From an uncultured Lachnospiraceae bacterium (GTDB taxonomy: Bacteria; Bacillota; Clostridia; Lachnospirales; Lachnospiraceae): a stretch of 49,132 nucleotides of DNA. Where the stretch lies: positions 1 through 49,132 of the forward strand of contig CANOFW010000023.1 in the NCBI GenBank assembly GCA_947565425.1, in the 5' to 3' direction. Positions 1 to 7,521 of this stretch are shown piece by piece. The position numbers and the translations under genes are program-made. The notes beneath the pieces are model-generated. The model did not search any database and was not told where the DNA came from. It worked only from the letters and a program-made list of their open reading frames with translations. How positions within the stretch are numbered: position 1 is the first letter of the stretch; each line of letters begins with the position of its first letter.

Positions 1-4
1 AATT

Positions 5-1250
5 ATGGCAAACAGAAAAAAAGAAGTTTACAAACCAAAACCAATGACAGAGGGGGAAAAGAAACGTCATCCAAGGTCTACTCCGGGAGTATGACAGTCA
101 AACGGCGGAAGACATCCAGGACGCACTGAAAGATCTGCTGTCCGGCACGCTCAATGAGATGCTGGAGGCGGAAATGGACGGCCATCTGGGATATGACCGG
201 TACGAACGTTCCGACGAGCCCAATTACCGCAACGGGACAAAGTCCAAGCGCGTCCGCAGCAAATACGGTGAGTTTGAGGTGGACGTGCCGCAGGACAGGC
301 AGAGTTCCTTCGAGCCGCAGGCGCTGCCAAAGCGCAAGAAAGACATTTCAGCCATTGATGACAAGATTATTTCCATGTATGCCAAGGGGATGACGGTGCG
401 ACAGATTTCGGAAACAATCGAGGACATATACGGTTTTGAGGTCAGCGAAGGCATGGTGTCAGACATCACCGACAAGCTGCTGCCGAAGATCGAGGAATGG
501 CAGAACCGCTCCTTGTCAGCGGTTTATCCGGTCGTGTTTATAGACGCCGTGCATTTCTCCGTCAGGGACGACGGAGTCATCCGGAAGCTGGCGGCTTATG
601 TGGTTCTGGGGATCAATGAAGACGGAAAAAAAGAAGTCCTCTCCATAACGGTCGGGGAGAATGAAAGCAGCAAATACTGGCCGAGCGTGCTGAACAGCTT
701 AAAAAACCGCGGCATAAAGGACATACGGATCCTCTGCTCTGACGGCCTGACGGGGATCAAAGAGGCCATCACAGCTGCGTTCCCGTCAACGAAGCAGCAG
801 AGGTGCATCGTCCACATGGTGCGGAACACGCTGAAATATGTGGCAAACAAGGACATGAAGTCATTTGCAAAAGACCTGAAGACAATCTACACTGCGCCGG
901 ATGAAGAAACCGCTTCTAAGCATCTGAAAGCCGTGACGGAAAAATGGGAGGGACAGTACCCGAACGCGATGAAGCGCTGGAACGACAACTGGGATGCTGT
1001 ATCCCCAATCTTCAAGTTTTCCAAAGACGTCAGGACGGCATTCTACACGACAAATGCAATAGAATCACTCAATTCCTCCTACCGCCGCCTAAACCGCCAG
1101 AGGAGCGTGTTTCCGAGTTCGCAGGCATTATTAAAAGCCCTGTATCTGGCAACATTTGAGAGCGTGAAAAAATGGACAGTCCCGATCCGGAACTGGGGAA
1201 AAATCCGGGGAGAGCTGGCAGTCATGTACCCGGAGAGGATGCCGGAGTAA
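5..1250 (+). pseudogene. IS256-family transposase, frameshifted near the 5' end
   Basis: DDE transposase of the IS256 (mutator-like) family, which moves its own element by cut and paste. The main frame runs from an ATG at 159 (363 residues). Counting from there, the catalytic triad is probably Asp129 (FIDAVHF), Asp195 (LCSDGLTG) and Glu302 (TTNAIESLNS), with the family C-x2-H pair at Cys216/His219. The true N-terminus is upstream: the ATG at 5 encodes MANRKKEVYKPKPMTEG in another frame. At 52-56 a run of five G puts this out of register with the downstream frame, which reads KRNVIQGLLREYD from 57. Removing one G restores a normal family N-terminus of about 50 extra residues. The element is therefore probably inactive unless the extra G is a sequencing error or a slippage site. 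Its base composition is richer in G+C than its flanks. The left end lies outside the window. Confidence 0.9.
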
Positions 1251-1259
1251 CAAAAAACG

Positions 1260-1374
1260 CCGGAATGCCAAGAGTAAATACACGCCCGGATAATCCGGAC
1301 GCTCTTGACATGCCGGCTTATTTTTGATATGTATTAATCAAGGGCTTAACAACAGGATCTGCCGCCAAGCCCTT
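1260..1374 (+). terminator. Hairpins downstream of the transposase
   Basis: Two stem-loops follow the stop codon. The first pairs 1260-1274 with 1302-1316 (13 of 15 matched) and encloses a CCGGA/TCCGG mini-stem. The second pairs AAGGGCTT (1340-1347) with AAGCCCTT (1367-1374). They could stop transcription leaving the IS. The right inverted repeat of the IS could be the A/T-rich block at about 1395-1419, but this is a guess because the left end is not in view. Confidence 0.45.
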
Positions 1375-1544
1375 TCAATTATCATAGAAGATCTAAATTT
1401 ACAGAAAAAATTTCACACCCTCGTTTTTTATATGGTGGGCGTTTGCCTTAGACCTTATGAAATGAAATAAGCCAATAAACTGTGATTCTATTTCACAAGT
1501 TCATCGGCTCTGCATCTAAAGTATCTGGCTCTTTCTAAAAAATA

Positions 1545-2165
1545 CTAGTCAAACAATGTTTTCCAGTTTTCAGACTGATATGCTTCAAAGCACATCTTTA
1601 TCTGTTCCTCATTATTTTTTTCTGTTGCAAGGATAGGCAACTCATTCATCCCAAAGTAGTTACTCGATATGGTTTCTATATTGGATTTAAACTCGCCCCC
1701 TATGACGGAACATAATACAAATATTTTGCACACCTTATAGGCATAAATCGGTAAATTATGCTTTTCCCTGTCCTGTACGGCAATAACCATATCAGCTATT
1801 ACATCTAAACCCGCTTCTTCTTTTACTTCTTTTATCACATTTTCTTTCACTGAAACATTAACGTCAACCCAACCTCCAGGCAATGACCATGTTCCATTTT
1901 TCTCTTGCACAAGCAAAATATTATTATTTTGAAAAACAGCAGCACGACAGTCAATTTTAGGTGTTTGATACCCAATTTCGTTACAAAATAGATTTTTGAC
2001 CTTATCCATTGAAATATCTGTTTTATACGAAATCATTTCTGCTGCAATTTCTCTAATTCTTTCATAGCGTTCTTTATCAAAAACGTCCTTACCATAGAAA
2101 ATTCCTGCCTGTGCCAGACTTTGTAATTCTACTGCCCATTGCAGCCATTTTTCATTATTATCCAT
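1545..2165 (-). CDS. NUDIX hydrolase with N-terminal NUDIX_N domain
   Basis: Predicted hydrolase of a nucleoside diphosphate linked to another group, 206 residues. The first 60 or so residues match the helical NUDIX_N domain seen in ADP-ribose and CDP-choline type hydrolases. The NUDIX box follows as GGWVDVNVSVKEN then VIKEVKEEAGL. The central KEVKEE keeps the metal-binding glutamates but has Lys where the consensus has Arg, and Val where the first Glu is expected. The start is set at 2165 because AAGGAGGAC lies just upstream; an in-frame ATG at 2228 has no comparable site. The gene is monocistronic. The substrate cannot be told from sequence. Confidence 0.88.
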   Translation of the reverse strand: MDNNEKWLQWAVELQSLAQAGIFYGKDVFDKERYERIREIAAEMISYKTDISMDKVKNLFCNEIGYQTPKIDCRAAVFQNNNILLVQEKNGTWSLPGGWVDVNVSVKENVIKEVKEEAGLDVIADMVIAVQDREKHNLPIYAYKVCKIFVLCSVIGGEFKSNIETISSNYFGMNELPILATEKNNEEQIKMCFEAYQSENWKTLFD

Positions 2166-2250
2166 GTGTCCTCCTTGTCTGCCAGTTAATATCATTCTAA
2201 TAATTAACCGCTTTGTATGTATGAACATTAGGCTCTATGACAATACTGAT

Positions 2251-2394
2251 TTACATATCTTTTGCTTCAATCAAACTTTTCTGTCTGCATTTGGGACAAT
2301 AAAGGGGATAATTTATTAAAACCGTATCCTCTCTAAGTTTATTACGTGTCTTGCCACCGCAAACAGGGCATAAAATCCACTTTTCTATATTCAA
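2251..2394 (-). CDS. Cysteine-rich KTR domain peptide (47 aa)
   Basis: A 47-residue zinc-ribbon-like peptide. It has two CxxC knuckles, CPVC at residues 9-12 and CPKC at 33-36, and the KTR motif (GGKTRNKLRED) that names the family. The family is common in Firmicutes accessory regions and conjugative elements, and its function is not known. The start is a TTG at 2392-2394 preceded by AAAGAGGTGG. It sits just upstream of the NUDIX gene on the same strand, with 85 nt between them. Confidence 0.75.
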   Translation of the reverse strand: MNIEKWILCPVCGGKTRNKLREDTVLINYPLYCPKCRQKSLIEAKDM

Positions 2395-2435
2395 AAAACC
2401 ACCTCTTTGCTCAATTATTTTCCCATCATTCCCGA

Positions 2436-2668
2436 TTATTTTATAGTACCTAGTAAATCGTTTGGAGTTTCAATGAAGTAATCGGCTTCCAACTCTCTGG
2501 TATGGCTTCCCCACATTGCAAATGCAAAATCAACTTCTGCATTTTTAGCACATAAGCTGTCATATTTGCTATCACCTATGTATAATATTTGCTCGTTGTA
2601 TGCCCCAGAAATCCAATTTTACAATCGCATTCTCCATCAATATCAAAAACAATATGTTGATATTTCAT
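2436..2668 (-). pseudogene. HAD-family phosphatase remnant with internal deletion
   Basis: The ATG at 2666-2668 opens MKYQHIVFDIDG, a classic HAD motif I with the nucleophile Asp and DxDG. The frame then breaks. A second frame close behind reads NEQILYIGDSKYDS and continues to a stop at 2436, which matches the HAD motif IV region (GDSxxD) and the C-terminal end. Most of the middle of a roughly 210-residue protein, including the cap domain and motifs II and III, is missing. The start codon shares its first base with the stop of the upstream acetyltransferase remnant (TAATG), so the two were once a translationally coupled operon. Confidence 0.8.
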
Positions 2669-2932
2669 TATGCTTTTCCTCTTTTCTCTGCAAAACAGCG
2701 AATAACTTTACACGGATTCCCAACAGCAACGCAATTTGCGGGAATGGAACGGGACATCAATGGCAATATTTTTCCCAACAGCTCCCAACAATTCTTTCAA
2801 AATTTCATTTTTTGTTTTTGTATCATCATAATCCGTAAAATAGTATTCTCTTGTAAGTCTCCTTGCATTGGAAATAATATGCAAAGTTTCCTTATCTGCG
2901 GTTTCCAAAAAATCTTTGGCTTCGTAAAACAT
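2668..2932 (-). pseudogene. Sugar O-acetyltransferase (maltose acetyltransferase type) remnant with internal deletion
   Basis: From the ATG at 2930-2932, with AAGGAG upstream, the first 60 or so residues match the Mac N-terminal domain of maltose/galactoside O-acetyltransferases, up to NIAIDVPFH. The next conserved piece, CDYG, is absent. Instead a shifted frame gives the extreme C-terminus of the same family: IPANCVAVGNPCKVIR and a stop at 2668. The left-handed beta-helix that carries the active site, about 100 residues, has been deleted. The protein cannot be functional. Confidence 0.82.
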
Positions 2933-2952
2933 AGCGTTCTCCTTAAAATGAT

Positions 2953-2998
2953 ATAACAAAATCTGCGTCATATATCATTATAACGCAGATTTTGTTAT
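2953..2998 (-). terminator. Perfect 16-bp inverted repeat after the AraC gene
   Basis: ATAACAAAATCTGCGT (2953-2968) is perfectly repeated in inverted form at 2983-2998 with a 14-nt loop. It lies between the stop of the AraC gene and the start of the acetyltransferase remnant. A terminator is the simplest reading, although no long U-run follows on the minus strand. An operator for the neighbouring regulator is possible. The loop contains TATAAT on the minus strand. Confidence 0.5.
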
Positions 2999-3007
2999 TT
3001 ATCTATT

Positions 3008-3931
3008 TTATTTCGGACATAAGATATGACTATCCTGCCATTTCTTCCGATATTCTATGGGAGTGCAGTTTTGGTATTCACGGAAAATCTTGCTAAAATA
3101 GCTGCTGTTCCCTAACCCGCAGGCATGTCCAATGTCTGTAATTGTGTCCTGCCCATTTATGAGCATTTCACAAGCTTCCTGCAAACGGTAACTTTGGATG
3201 TACTTTGTGGGCCTTGTATGCAAATAGCTTTGAAACAGCCTGAAGCATTCCCTTTCACTTAAACATGCAACTGCGGCAAGTTCTGAAACCGCAATTTTAT
3301 CCGCAAAGTGTTCGTGTATGTAAATTAGCATCTTCTTAAGTCTCTCGTCATTTTTATTATATGTTCCTTTCCCATCACATGAAGCAGAAAACAGCTCATA
3401 AAGCTTTAGCCATATTTGGGACAGAGCTTCCCTTATCTTTATCTCATATCCAATGTCATTCTCGCATAAGGTAAAAGTCTGTTTTATCAAATCCAGTATA
3501 TCTGCGTGTATAAAATTATCGGGGTGGAAAGCATATATTTCAATCTGGGGATTTGCAGTAATTGGCATAACATACTTTTTCTCAATTTTACTCCCATAGT
3601 TTCCAGAAATGAGAGCCGTGTCAAAAATATGCAGCCGCTGTATGTTTTTTTCTGTTCTGGAAACAGCCTTAGTCATGTGAAGGACATTTGAATTGATAAA
3701 GCCTCCAGAACCTGCCGAAAAGGACAATTTCTTTTTCGGAGTGTAATATTCTAATGTGCCACTCTCCATATAAAAAAGCTCTATTGCCTTATGCCAATGC
3801 CACGGCGCAGAACGCCCAATATATTTGTCAAGTTCTGCATTAGATGCAATATACGGAAATTCAGATTGAAAATCAGGCAATAATTCTTCTTTGCTTCCCG
3901 AATGAAATTCAAGTTTATATACATTCTTCAT
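3008..3931 (-). CDS. AraC-family transcriptional regulator
   Basis: A 307-residue regulator. The N-terminal part is a cupin-like sensor domain (HWHKAIELFYMESG, and HMTKAVSRTEKN further on). The C-terminal 100 residues form the paired helix-turn-helix of AraC/XylS: IAVSELAAVACLSERECFRL, then the second helix pair in DIGHACGLGNSSYFSKIFRE. The start is placed at 3931 rather than the in-frame ATG at 3949 because AAAGGA lies 8 nt upstream only of the inner ATG. The acetyltransferase and HAD remnants follow on the same strand, so its former target may have been that sugar-related operon (inference). Its ligand is unknown. Confidence 0.9.
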   Translation of the reverse strand: MKNVYKLEFHSGSKEELLPDFQSEFPYIASNAELDKYIGRSAPWHWHKAIELFYMESGTLEYYTPKKKLSFSAGSGGFINSNVLHMTKAVSRTEKNIQRLHIFDTALISGNYGSKIEKKYVMPITANPQIEIYAFHPDNFIHADILDLIKQTFTLCENDIGYEIKIREALSQIWLKLYELFSASCDGKGTYNKNDERLKKMLIYIHEHFADKIAVSELAAVACLSERECFRLFQSYLHTRPTKYIQSYRLQEACEMLINGQDTITDIGHACGLGNSSYFSKIFREYQNCTPIEYRKKWQDSHILCPK

Positions 3932-4001
3932 ACAAGATTCCTTTTTCACATTGTATCATTCAGTCTGCTTTCAGATTTATTTTTTCACATCAGCAGATTT
4001 C

Positions 4002-4136
4002 TCACTGCCGCTCCAATTCATGCTCATCCCTGCGGTCATTGAGATAGATTTCATCTGCCCACGCTAATGCATCCCTGCTCCGGTCCATGAAGTTCCCCAT
4101 GCCTTTCTTAATTAATTCTTCAATCAGCTTATTCAT
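4002..4136 (-). CDS. Small uncharacterised protein (44 aa)
   Basis: An unrecognised 44-residue protein, MNKLIEELIKKGM followed by a charged helical tail (DRSRDALAWADEIY, NDRRDEHELE). It is supported by a good ribosome binding site, GAAAGGAGACATAA, directly upstream of the ATG at 4134-4136. It has no membrane segment and no cysteines and looks like a single amphipathic helix. It may be a fragment of a larger accessory-element protein. Confidence 0.45.
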   Translation of the reverse strand: MNKLIEELIKKGMGNFMDRSRDALAWADEIYLNDRRDEHELERQ

Positions 4137-4243
4137 TTATGTCTCCTTTCGATGGTTTATTTCACAAATGCACCCGTGTTCTTTTTTTCTGTTGTTCATG
4201 GGGAAAATATTTACGGAGAAATCCAAAGAGTGGAAAAAGCAGA

Positions 4244-4272
4244 TTGCCGAATGGCATAAGGTATGCTATAAT
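4244..4272 (+). promoter_or_regulatory. Promoter of the holin-like toxin
   Basis: TTGCCG at 4244-4249, a 17-nt spacer, and an extended -10 TGcTATAAT ending at 4272. This is close to the sigma-A consensus and would start RNA near 4279, about 63 nt before the toxin ATG. Confidence 0.7.
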
Positions 4273-4341
4273 TTGTTCTAGAGCAGTCGTGATACAAGGT
4301 GGCAGCCTCCCTAACTTCACTGAAGAAGGGGGGTGATGTAT

Positions 4342-4440
4342 ATGAGTACATACGAAGTTTTAAGCCTGTTGTTTTTTGGCGGTTCGTTTCTCGTTGCATT
4401 GCTTTCCTATTTAGATAATAGGGTCAACAAGCGAAAATAA
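4342..4440 (+). CDS. Putative holin-like toxin of a type I toxin-antitoxin system (32 aa)
   Basis: A 32-residue single-pass membrane peptide, MSTYEVLSLLFFGG then SFLVALLSYLDNRVNKRK. A hydrophobic core of about 18 residues is followed by a short basic tail. This matches the Hol_Tox/TxpA-like class of toxic peptides. The ribosome binding site AAGGGGGGTGAT is very strong but could be masked by CCTCCC at about 4308-4313, a feature typical of type I toxins whose translation is delayed by mRNA folding. A convergent antisense RNA is predicted over its 3' end. It would depolarise or damage the cell membrane if overexpressed (family knowledge). Confidence 0.75.
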   Translation: MSTYEVLSLLFFGGSFLVALLSYLDNRVNKRK

Positions 4441-4527
4441 AAAAAGCCTACCTTGTAATCTTAGCCGGATGCAGGTAGGCTTTTAGCACACTTGGGAGAC
4501 TAACCACTTTGTGGGCGGCTGCTCCTT
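4440..4527 (-). ncRNA. Predicted antisense antitoxin RNA
   Basis: On the minus strand a promoter (-35 TTGATT at 4557-4562, 17-nt spacer, -10 TATATT at 4534-4539) points at the toxin gene. A transcript starting near 4527 would end at the hairpin 4442-4484, followed on this strand by a T-run. The RNA would be about 90 nt and fully complementary to the 3' end of the toxin mRNA, the usual design of type I antitoxins. No coding potential is seen. Confidence 0.6.
4442..4484. terminator. Bidirectional terminator shared by toxin mRNA and antisense RNA
   Basis: A perfect 12-bp stem, AAAAGCCTACCT (4442-4453) with AGGTAGGCTTTT (4473-4484). U-runs occur on both strands, stronger on the minus strand. It starts two bases after the toxin stop codon. 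Confidence 0.85.
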
Positions 4528-4604
4528 TTCTATAATATAACATTTCTGAATCTGAAAATCAACCCCTGTATAAACTTTGTTCTTTATTTATGTTCCTTAC
4601 AAAA

Positions 4605-5054
4605 TCATTTTTTACCAAATATCATTACCATTGAAAGAATATTATGTAATGCAGTAGCAAAAGATAAAAGAAAGAATATATTTGCATTTTTTCCTCTCTG
4701 GTAAAAATATCTCCAGTCCTTAAAAGCCAATTTATTTCTTCTCAAACTATCCCAAAAATCAGATTCTTTAAAATCAGGTTCTAATTGTTGCGCTTGCTTT
4801 ATAGTCAGTTGAAGGATAGCATTTTTTTCATTATCATCTATTTGCATAAATAATTTTTCCAAATCATGTCCCCAAGGGCTATCAAGCATACTTTTTAAAA
4901 ATAATTCTATAGAAAAAGCAAGATTAACAATAATAGGAATAAATGTATAAGCATCCTCTTCTGTATTTATACTATTCCCATGCTTTAAATATTCCTGTTT
5001 ACCTAAATTGAAAAAAGCTGTAGCTTCATTCACAATTCTTGGGTCAACTTTCAT
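4605..5054 (-). CDS. HEPN-like helical protein
   Basis: A 149-residue, mostly helical protein with AAGGAGAT before its ATG. It resembles small HEPN-superfamily proteins: an N-terminal helix (RIVNEATAFFNLG), a hydrophobic helix IELFLKSML, then GHDLEKLF and WRYFYQRG. The RxxxxH catalytic motif of HEPN RNases is not obvious, so it may be a non-catalytic or nucleotidyltransferase-partner type. No MNT partner is next to it. The assignment rests on general pattern only. It could be a defence or housekeeping protein. Confidence 0.5.
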   Translation of the reverse strand: MKVDPRIVNEATAFFNLGKQEYLKHGNSINTEEDAYTFIPIIVNLAFSIELFLKSMLDSPWGHDLEKLFMQIDDNEKNAILQLTIKQAQQLEPDFKESDFWDSLRRNKLAFKDWRYFYQRGKNANIFFLLSFATALHNILSMVMIFGKK

Positions 5055-5121
5055 TTCTATTATCTCCTTTACATTTATAACTACAAAAATAGTACACTAT
5101 TTATACTGGTTTACGGTATGG

Positions 5122-5151
5122 CTACAGTTCAGCCGAAAAGCTGAACTGCAA
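5122..5151. repeat. Minimal GTTCAGC palindrome (family B type)
   Basis: CAGTTCAGC and GCTGAACTG flank a CGAAAA loop. The arms match the inner part of the GTAACAGTTCAGCC ends found at 38885-39047, so this may be an extreme deletion derivative of that repeat family. It lies between the HEPN-like gene and the end of rlmD. Confidence 0.4.
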
Positions 5152-5160
5152 CGACTGTCC

Positions 5161-6855
5161 TCATATCATATTAAAATGCCTAAACGCCGCCATAATCGCT
5201 TTCTCTTTCTCCGGCGGGCATTTTGGCACATGACTTTTATTTCCGCCCATATTATAATTGAGACGCTTCTCCAAACCGCATTTGTCCTTTATCTGTGCCA
5301 CATACAGCGACGATACCTTTAGACCATACTCTGATTTTATCCATTCTTTGATTTCCGTATAGGTCGCACATCCCTTTACTTCTTTCAAAAATTCGTTATC
5401 TTTCGGCTCATAATCGTCGTATGCATACACGATATTTTTCGTGTTCCTATTTCTACCCAAAAGGACGCACGTCTCTATATTAGCCGAAAACGGAAACATA
5501 TCTACACAGCAAATTCGCTCCACCATATAACCTCGCGCCTGCAAAACTTCTAAATCCCTGGCAAGGCTGGTAGGCTTACAAGAAATATAAACCATTTTCT
5601 CCACGCCATAACGAATAATGCGCTCCAATGCTTTGGGATGAATCCCATCTCTAGGCGGGTCAAGTACAATGAATCCCGGAACTTCCTCAATGTCATCGAG
5701 AACTTTGAATACATCCCCGGCAAGAAATTGGCAATTATGCAATCCATTCAAAGAAGCGTTCTCCTTCGCAGCCTTCACCGCCTCTTCCACAATCTCCACA
5801 CCAATAACTTTCTGCGCAACAGGAGCAAGAATCTGTGCAATCGTCCCCGTTCCGCTATACAAATCATATATTACCTTGCCATCTCCACTATCGGCAACAA
5901 AGTCTCTTGCCGTCTCATATAAGACTTCCGCTCCCAAAGAATTCGTCTGAAAAAAGGAAAAGGGCGTAATCCGAAAACGCAGCCCCAATATTTCTTCATA
6001 AAAATAATCCTGTCCATACAAGATATGCGTTCCTTCGTTAATCACCGCATCCGCCAAGCTGTCATTGCGTGTATGTAAAATACCAACAATGTTCCCATCC
6101 AGTTCCAACTGCTGTAAACTTTCACAAAATCCCGCCAATAATCCCGCTTCAGCTTCCGCATCTATCTGACCTGTCGTTACCAAATCTACAAGAATTTCTC
6201 CTGTTTTTATCGCCTTTCGCACCAGCAAATGGCGCAAATACCCCGTATGACGCATCTTATGATAATAGGATGTATTCTGCTTTTGAAAATAAGACAGCGC
6301 CGCCGAGAGAATTCGCGAATAATCCTCATCCACAATCTTACAACCTGTCACCGTCACAATATCATGAAAACTTCCGCGCTTGTGCATCCCTAAGCAGAGC
6401 GGACCGTCCTTAAAACTATCTCCAAAAGAGAACTCCATCTTATTGCGGTACGCAAATTTGCGGGGACTGCTCTTTACCCCCTCAAAAATATCAGAAAATT
6501 CCCTTCCACCTCGCTGCTCCTGGTAAGGGGCGCATACTGGCTCTAAAAGCTCCCGTACCTGCTCCTCTTTTAAATCCTTCTGCTTTTCATAATCTAAATT
6601 CAGAAACGTACATCCTCCGCAAGCGCCGAAATGTTTACACGGAACTTCTGCTAATTCTAAAGGCGATTTCTCCAACACTTCCAAAAGCCTTCCCTCGCCT
6701 CTGCCTTTCCTAACCTTATTGACCGCAAAAGAAATCTTCTGGCCTGGAAGGGTATTTTTGACAACAACCTTCTTCCCGTCTTCCAGAATCACTATCCCTT
6801 TATTGGGAAAATCTATCCGTTCTACCGTTCCCTCATACACTTGTCCTTTTTTCAT
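5161..6855 (-). CDS. rlmD: 23S rRNA (uracil-5-)-methyltransferase, RlmD/RlmCD type
   Basis: SAM-dependent enzyme that methylates C5 of a uridine in 23S rRNA, 564 residues. An N-terminal TRAM domain (GQVYEGTVERIDF) is followed by a 4Fe-4S motif (CKHFGACGGC), the SAM-binding IYDLYSGTGTIAQ, the LDPPRDG motif, and the catalytic cysteine in YISCKPTSLARDL. The start is set at ATG 6853-6855 by AAGGAG; the in-frame codons upstream lack a site. The last 85 or so residues form an extra domain (TYTEIKEWIKSEYGLKVSSL, then CPPEKEKAIMAAFRHFNMI) that clostridial homologues commonly carry and E. coli RlmD lacks. The gene is monocistronic. Whether it targets U747, U1939 or both cannot be told. Confidence 0.93.
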   Translation of the reverse strand: MKKGQVYEGTVERIDFPNKGIVILEDGKKVVVKNTLPGQKISFAVNKVRKGRGEGRLLEVLEKSPLELAEVPCKHFGACGGCTFLNLDYEKQKDLKEEQVRELLEPVCAPYQEQRGGREFSDIFEGVKSSPRKFAYRNKMEFSFGDSFKDGPLCLGMHKRGSFHDIVTVTGCKIVDEDYSRILSAALSYFQKQNTSYYHKMRHTGYLRHLLVRKAIKTGEILVDLVTTGQIDAEAEAGLLAGFCESLQQLELDGNIVGILHTRNDSLADAVINEGTHILYGQDYFYEEILGLRFRITPFSFFQTNSLGAEVLYETARDFVADSGDGKVIYDLYSGTGTIAQILAPVAQKVIGVEIVEEAVKAAKENASLNGLHNCQFLAGDVFKVLDDIEEVPGFIVLDPPRDGIHPKALERIIRYGVEKMVYISCKPTSLARDLEVLQARGYMVERICCVDMFPFSANIETCVLLGRNRNTKNIVYAYDDYEPKDNEFLKEVKGCATYTEIKEWIKSEYGLKVSSLYVAQIKDKCGLEKRLNYNMGGNKSHVPKCPPEKEKAIMAAFRHFNMI

Positions 6856-6961
6856 GATTACTCTCTCCTTAAAGGCTTCTATAAAATACAGCATAATTAT
6901 TTTTATCTTATAGGAAAGGCGCTTTCACGCGTTGGTATGACAAGGTCTTTCCTACAAGATA

Positions 6962-6995
6962 AAAAGACCCCCACAATACTATGCGGGAGCCTCTC
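6962..6995 (-). terminator. Terminator of the small membrane protein gene
   Basis: On the minus strand CTCCCGCAT pairs with GTGGGGGT, followed by CTTTTTATC. It lies 20-50 nt after the stop codon of the gene at 7015-7272. Confidence 0.7.
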
Positions 6996-7014
6996 TTTAC
7001 CATATAAGCTCTTC

Positions 7015-7272
7015 TTATTCTTTCTCATCCTCATCATCAAAGAAGTCTTCTTCTTCAAAATCATCGTCAAAGTCATCCTCAAAATCTTCCAGATAATCAG
7101 GTGTAAAGAAACGATAAACTCCATATGCGATAGCCGCAACAGCTACGACTGCGCCTGCAATTGCACAAATCCACAGCAGCTTATTTTTCTTCTTCTCACA
7201 TTCCTCCTCTTTGTGTAACAGTTCGTTCAGTTTCACTGAACTTAAAAAGTTATCCATCTTTTCTCTATTCAT
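7015..7272 (-). CDS. Small single-pass membrane protein with acidic tail (85 aa)
   Basis: Unrecognised. An N-terminal charged segment (about 35 residues, with EEECEKKKNK before the membrane) is followed by one transmembrane helix (LLWICAIAGAVVAVAAIAYG). The tail is strikingly acidic and aromatic, nearly all Asp, Glu and Phe (DFEDDFDDDFEEEDFF). The likely topology is tail-out after a basic cytoplasmic side. The start at 7272 follows GGAGGAAAT. Similar small proteins with acidic tails are common in Lachnospiraceae and have no assigned function. A minus-strand extended -10 (TGcTATAAT, 7477-7485) could be its promoter. Confidence 0.7.
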   Translation of the reverse strand: MNREKMDNFLSSVKLNELLHKEEECEKKKNKLLWICAIAGAVVAVAAIAYGVYRFFTPDYLEDFEDDFDDDFEEEDFFDDEDEKE

Positions 7273-7521
7273 GATTTCCTCCATTCCGTGCATGTTCCAG
7301 CACAAATAGGTAACTCGTGAAAAACTAGGGCTTCTACACGCTTACCTTTATTTTCTTTAAAATTCTGGCGAATTATTCCGCCTAATGTTCACTTATATGA
7401 AATCTTACACTATTACTGTTCTCTTACAAATTGAATCTATACAGCCAAAAGATAACAGCCAAACTCTTTACGTCATATTATAGCACACCTTTGCACATTA
7501 TCATACCAATTTTTACAAATT

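Noticed and set aside
2953-2998. Site-specific recombination site
   Set aside because: No integrase or second copy of the 16-bp arms is present in the window.
6901-6964. An 18-bp inverted repeat (TTTTATCTTATAGGAAAG and its near-complement) before rlmD, with a TGACAAGGTCTTT stretch also seen near 48895
   Set aside because: Possibly another small mobile palindrome, but the two sites share too little to define a family, and the right arm overlaps the terminator of the neighbouring gene.
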